Positions 61,033 through 64,000 of a DNA stretch of 64,000 nucleotides are shown piece by piece. This DNA comes from Caulobacteraceae bacterium. Lineage in GTDB: Bacteria; Pseudomonadota; Alphaproteobacteria; Caulobacterales; Caulobacteraceae. The stretch spans positions 1 through 64,000 of the forward strand of contig JARLIQ010000047.1 of assembly GCA_031291645.1 (NCBI GenBank), written 5' to 3'. A program made the position numbers and the translations under genes. Position 1 is the stretch's first letter; each line of letters opens with the position of its first letter. Under the pieces are notes generated by a model, which saw nothing but the letters and a program-made list of their open reading frames with translations, made no database searches and was not told the DNA's origin.

Positions 61033-61636
61033 GCCAGGGGTTGCGCTGACGGCGCAGGCGTTCGGCGTGGTAGATGTGGGCCAGGTCGGCGTAGGCCAGG
61101 TCGAAGTCGTCGTTGATGATCACGTAGTCGTACTCGGCCCACATGCGGATCTCGCCGTAGGAGCGGCCCAGGCGGCGCAGGATCACGTCGTCGGCGTCCT
61201 GGGCCCTGGCGTGCAGCCGCCGGGCCAGGTCGGCCATCGAGGGCGGCAGGATGAAGACCCGCACGACGTCCTCGCTCGCGGCCGCGGCGATGGCCATCGC
61301 GCCCTGCCAGTCGATGTCGAACAGCACGTCCCGGCCCGCCTCCAGCGCCTCGAACACCGGGGCCCGGGGGCTGCCGTAGCGGTTCTCGTGCACCTCGGCC
61401 CATTCGAGGAACGCGTCCTCGCGCACCATCTCCTCGAAGCGATCCGGCGTGACGAAATGGTATTCGCGCCCGTCCTGCTCGCCCCGGCGCGGCTCTCGGG
61501 TGGTGGCCGAGACCGACAGCTCCAGGTCCGCGTGGTCGGCCACCAGCCGCCGCGACAGCGAGGTCTTGCCGGCGCCGGAGGGGCTGGAGATCACCAGCAT
61601 CAGGCCCCGCCGAGGGCCATGGCGTTCACTCGACAT
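60992..61636 (-). CDS. gmk: Guanylate kinase
   Basis: A 214-residue kinase phosphorylating GMP to GDP. It has the P-loop ISSPSGAGKTSLSRRL near residue 16 and SVSATTREPRRGEQDGREYHF for GMP binding near residue 41. FDIDWQGAMAI lies near residue 105 and the lid-like arginine stretch RRLGRSYGEIRMWAEYDYVI near residue 155. The 3' end overlaps ksgA on the other strand by 41 bases. Its start overlaps the yicC stop by 11 bases, so yicC-gmk are coupled. Confidence 0.97.
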   Translation of the reverse strand: MSSERHGPRRGLMLVISSPSGAGKTSLSRRLVADHADLELSVSATTREPRRGEQDGREYHFVTPDRFEEMVREDAFLEWAEVHENRYGSPRAPVFEALEAGRDVLFDIDWQGAMAIAAAASEDVVRVFILPPSMADLARRLHARAQDADDVILRRLGRSYGEIRMWAEYDYVIINDDFDLAYADLAHIYHAERLRRQRNPWLKGFVQTLLDETL

Positions 61637-62510
61637 TTTGGACCTGCTCGCGAAACTGATCGATCGTCGCCTTCAGCTCCAGGCCGATTCCCGTCAAGGC
61701 CGTCGTGGCCGACTTCGAGCAGAGCGTGTTCGCCTCGCGCATGAACTCCTGGGTCAGGAAATCGAGCCGCCGCCCGCTCGCCCCCTCCCCGGCCAGAAGG
61801 CCGCGCGCGGCGGCCACGTGGCTGGTCAGCCGGTCCAGCTCCTCGCGCACGTCGGCCTTGGTCGCCATGACCGCCGCCTCCTGCACGATGCGCTCCTCCA
61901 GGTCACCGCGGTCGGCCAGCAGTTCGGCGATCCGGCGCGCGAACCGCTCCTTCAGGATGGCAGGCTGGCCGGCGGCCTCGGCTTCGGCCTGGCCGACCAG
62001 GGTCTCGACGCGGTCGATCAGGCCGTCCAGCACCGGCGCCAGCGCCGCGCCTTCCGCCAGCCGGGCCGCCTTCAGCGCCTCCAGCGCCTCGCCGATCGAC
62101 ACGGCCATCGCCGCCTCGACCTCGGCGTGGGCCTCGGGACCGTCCAGTTCCTCGGCCGCCTCGATCACCCCGCGCAGGGCCAAGAGGCCGTCGAGGCTGG
62201 GCGCGGCCGCGCGCCCCTCGTCGACATAGCGGCCGGCCACCGCCAGATAGCGTTCCAGCTGTTCGAGGTTCACCCGCGCCGCGCCGGTCGCCTCCGAGCG
62301 CTTGGCCTGCAGGTTGATGGTCAGCTGGCCGCGCTGGAACCGGGCCTGGGCGGCGTCGCGCGCGGCCCGGTCGAGCTGGTCGAACCCGGTCGGGCCGCGA
62401 AAGCGAGGCTCCAGAGAACGGCCGTTGACGCAGCGCGCCTCGACCGTCCAGGTCCAGGCGCCATGGGTTCCGTCCGCGCGGCCAAAGCCGGTCATGCCCG
62501 AAAGCGCCAT
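61626..62510 (-). CDS. yicC: YicC family protein, predicted endoribonuclease
   Basis: A 294-residue protein with the family opening ALSGMTGFGRADG and the C-terminal DUF1732 part DRLTSHVAAARGLLAGEGASGRRLDFLTQEFMREANTLCSKS. The last segment contains the conserved acidic and asparagine residues thought to be catalytic. The YicC family has been linked to RNA cleavage and stress survival. The start at 62510 was chosen over the track 62630, which lies within mltG. It follows the mltG stop by 1 base. Confidence 0.93.
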   Translation of the reverse strand: MALSGMTGFGRADGTHGAWTWTVEARCVNGRSLEPRFRGPTGFDQLDRAARDAAQARFQRGQLTINLQAKRSEATGAARVNLEQLERYLAVAGRYVDEGRAAAPSLDGLLALRGVIEAAEELDGPEAHAEVEAAMAVSIGEALEALKAARLAEGAALAPVLDGLIDRVETLVGQAEAEAAGQPAILKERFARRIAELLADRGDLEERIVQEAAVMATKADVREELDRLTSHVAAARGLLAGEGASGRRLDFLTQEFMREANTLCSKSATTALTGIGLELKATIDQFREQVQNVE

Positions 62511-62511
62511 C

Positions 62512-63582
62512 TCAGCCTCCGCCCGCGCCGGTGGCCGGCGGCGGCGAGCGAACCTGATGCTCGATCGCCCGCCAGTGCTCGACGTTCTTCTGGTGCGCCT
62601 CCAGCGTCGAGGCGAAGTTGTGCCCGCCAAGGCCGTTGGCGACGAAATAGAGCTCGTTCGTATGCGGCGCGTCCAGCACCGCCGCCAGGGAAGCGCGGCC
62701 CGGGTTGCAGATCGGCGTCGGCGGCAGGCCGTCGATCAGATAGGTGTTGTAGGGCGTCGGCGTGGCCAGCTCGGACTGGCGGATGCCGTGCCCCAGCGGC
62801 CGCCCACCCGTCAGGCCGTAGACCACGGTGGGGTCCGACCCCAGTCGCATGCCCTTGGCCAGGCGGTTGAGGAAGACCGCGGCCACGCGCGGCCGCTCGT
62901 CCGCCAGGGCCGTCTCCTTCTCCACGATCGAGGCCAGGGTCACCGCCTGCTCCGGCGAGGTGAACGGCAGGCCGTCGCGCCGCTGGGCCCAGAGGGTGCG
63001 CAGCAGCACGTCGCGCGCGTCCATCATCCGCTGCAGCACCGCCGAACGGTCCTCGCCCCGGCGCACCTCGTAGGTCTCGGGCAGGATCGAGCCTTCCGGC
63101 GGGATCGGCGCGGCGCCGGTCAGGACCGGCGTGTTCATCAGGATATCGACCGCCTGTTCCGAGGTCAGGCCCTCGGGGATGGTCACCATGTGGTGGACCA
63201 CCTCGCCGCGGCGGATCTTGCCGACCACCTCGGCCATCGAGGCGCGGCTCGGGAATTCGTATTCGCCCGCCTTCAGCCGGCGGGCCGAGCCAGTGATCTG
63301 GGCGGCGGCCATGAACAGCGGCGCGGAGATGATCGCGTGGCCGCGCTCCAGCGTCGCGGCGATCTCGGGCAGGTGCGCGCCCTGGCGCAGGATCACCGTG
63401 GTCGAGGCGCCCACCGGCGCCTTGGGCCCCGGCCCCAGGTACAGCCAGAGGCCGGCGACGACCAGCGCGGCGAGGATGAGGCCCAGTGTCGAGGCGGCGC
63501 TGGCGGCCATGATCGCGACACGGCGGTGGAGGGGCAGCTCCCTCCCTTTCGGTGCGCCCCGGCGCCGCGCGGGCCGGCTCAC
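62512..63582 (-). CDS. mltG: Endolytic murein transglycosylase MltG
   Basis: A 356-residue inner-membrane enzyme that cuts nascent peptidoglycan strands. A transmembrane helix at about residues 24-48 (VAIMAASAASTLGLILAALV) is followed by a LysM-like subdomain (VILRQGAHLPEIAATLER). The YceG catalytic domain contains ASIVEKETALADERPRVAAVF, whose glutamate is catalytic, and LGSDPTVVYGL, PTPYNTYLIDGLPPTPICNPG. The GTG start overlaps the fabF stop as GTGA. fabF-mltG adjacency is conserved in many proteobacteria. Confidence 0.95.
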   Translation of the reverse strand: MSRPARRRGAPKGRELPLHRRVAIMAASAASTLGLILAALVVAGLWLYLGPGPKAPVGASTTVILRQGAHLPEIAATLERGHAIISAPLFMAAAQITGSARRLKAGEYEFPSRASMAEVVGKIRRGEVVHHMVTIPEGLTSEQAVDILMNTPVLTGAAPIPPEGSILPETYEVRRGEDRSAVLQRMMDARDVLLRTLWAQRRDGLPFTSPEQAVTLASIVEKETALADERPRVAAVFLNRLAKGMRLGSDPTVVYGLTGGRPLGHGIRQSELATPTPYNTYLIDGLPPTPICNPGRASLAAVLDAPHTNELYFVANGLGGHNFASTLEAHQKNVEHWRAIEHQVRSPPPATGAGGG

Positions 63583-64000
63583 GATACCTTCTTGAGGATC
63601 AGCGAAGCGTTGGTGCCGCCGAAGCCGAAGCTGTTGGAAAGGCAGATGTCGATGGCCATGGGCTTGGCCTTGTGCGGGATCAGGTCGATCGCGGTCTCGA
63701 CCGAGGGATTGTCGAGGTTGATCGTCGGCGGGGCGATCTGGTCGCGGATGGCCAGCACGCTGAAGGCGGCCTCGACCGCGCCGGCGGCCCCCAGCAGGTG
63801 GCCGATCGCCGACTTGGTCGAGGACATGGCGACCTTGCCGGCCGCCTGGCCCAGCAGCCGTTCGACCGCGCCCAGCTCGATCTCGTCGCCCAGCGGCGTC
63901 GAGGTCCCGTGGGCGTTGATGTAGTCGATGTCCGACGGATCGATCCCGGCGTGGCCGATCGCCATCTTCATGGCGCGGAAGCCGCCGTCGCCGTCCGCGG
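63579..64000 (-). CDS. fabF: 3-oxoacyl-ACP synthase II (FabF), 3' part only, cut by the window end
   Basis: The last 140 residues of a condensing enzyme of fatty-acid elongation; the 5' part lies beyond base 64000. It shows the active-site histidine motif INAHGTSTPLGDEIE, the second in TKSAIGHLLGAAGAVEA with its lysine, and the glycine-rich ending LSNSFGFGGTNASLIL. The track ORF begins at an internal ATG (63971); the frame stays open to the edge. It is the first visible gene of a fabF-mltG-yicC-gmk unit with overlapping or adjacent stops and starts. Confidence 0.96.
   Translation of the reverse strand, partial: ADGDGGFRAMKMAIGHAGIDPSDIDYINAHGTSTPLGDEIELGAVERLLGQAAGKVAMSSTKSAIGHLLGAAGAVEAAFSVLAIRDQIAPPTINLDNPSVETAIDLIPHKAKPMAIDICLSNSFGFGGTNASLILKKVS

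Noticed and set aside
1-64000. tRNA, rRNA, CRISPR array, prophage or toxin-antitoxin genes
   Set aside because: No cloverleaf with a CCA-type end, no spaced direct repeats and no phage or toxin-antitoxin signature was seen by eye; a tRNAscan/Infernal run would be decisive.

Overview
The window looks like chromosomal DNA of an alphaproteobacterium of the order Caulobacterales (Caulobacter or Phenylobacterium-like). This is inferred from very high GC with strong third-position bias, tightly packed ATGA/GTGA-overlapping genes, a PopA-type Rec-Rec-degenerate GGDEF protein, a large TonB-dependent receptor, and the outer-membrane/housekeeping order lptF-lptG-lptD-surA-pdxA-ksgA facing gmk-yicC-mltG-fabF. 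I see no rRNA, tRNA, CRISPR array, prophage or complete insertion sequence. A possible IS end lies at the extreme left edge.

Layout. 1-5.9 kb is accessory: an IS-like repeat cluster, a TetR-SDR pair with two palindromic operators, a MarR / isochorismatase-like / membrane-protein operon with a 24-bp palindrome, a secreted esterase, a VOC protein and two small hypotheticals. 5.9-10.8 kb holds a membrane chemoreceptor, an Lrp-type regulator and a divergent saccharopine dehydrogenase-like / ALDH7 pair, probably for lysine catabolism. 10.9-15.2 kb has an AT-richer, probably acquired methyltransferase, an arsR-SRPBCC-clpP operon containing what is probably a second ClpP, an SDR and a ParB-like protein. 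15.2-22 kb has a TonB-dependent receptor and an ABC importer (fused double permease plus ATPase).

21.8-25 kb is a probable oxygen/redox-responsive patch. It holds a Crp/Fnr regulator with cysteines positioned as in FnrP, an AI-2E family permease, a tandem universal stress protein, and a 36-residue membrane protein absent from the ORF track. Two FNR-box-like sites lie in the divergent promoter region. 25-29 kb has two family III CoA-transferases, a TusA-like protein and a YihY protein. 29-37 kb holds the PopA-like protein, a membrane protein, sdhE-mfd and divergent recG, bracketed by two REPIN-like inverted repeats.

37-48.6 kb has a DUF3089 protein lacking its expected nucleophile, an FAD monooxygenase, kdsA, a decayed DUF1365 remnant upstream of a cyclopropane synthase, a cysK-sseA-metC sulfur cluster, rnd, purMN and ndk. 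48.7-64 kb has an ABC-F ATPase, an I78-like inhibitor, holC, pepA, lptFG, lptD, surA, pdxA, ksgA, gmk, yicC, mltG and the 3' part of fabF (cut by the window end). Together the right half supplies LPS export, outer-membrane protein folding, cell-wall and fatty-acid functions. The most interesting leads are the Fnr-like patch, the second ClpP operon with an operator over the arsR start codon, the DUF1365 remnant, the REPIN-like pair and an AT-rich patch inside lptF.
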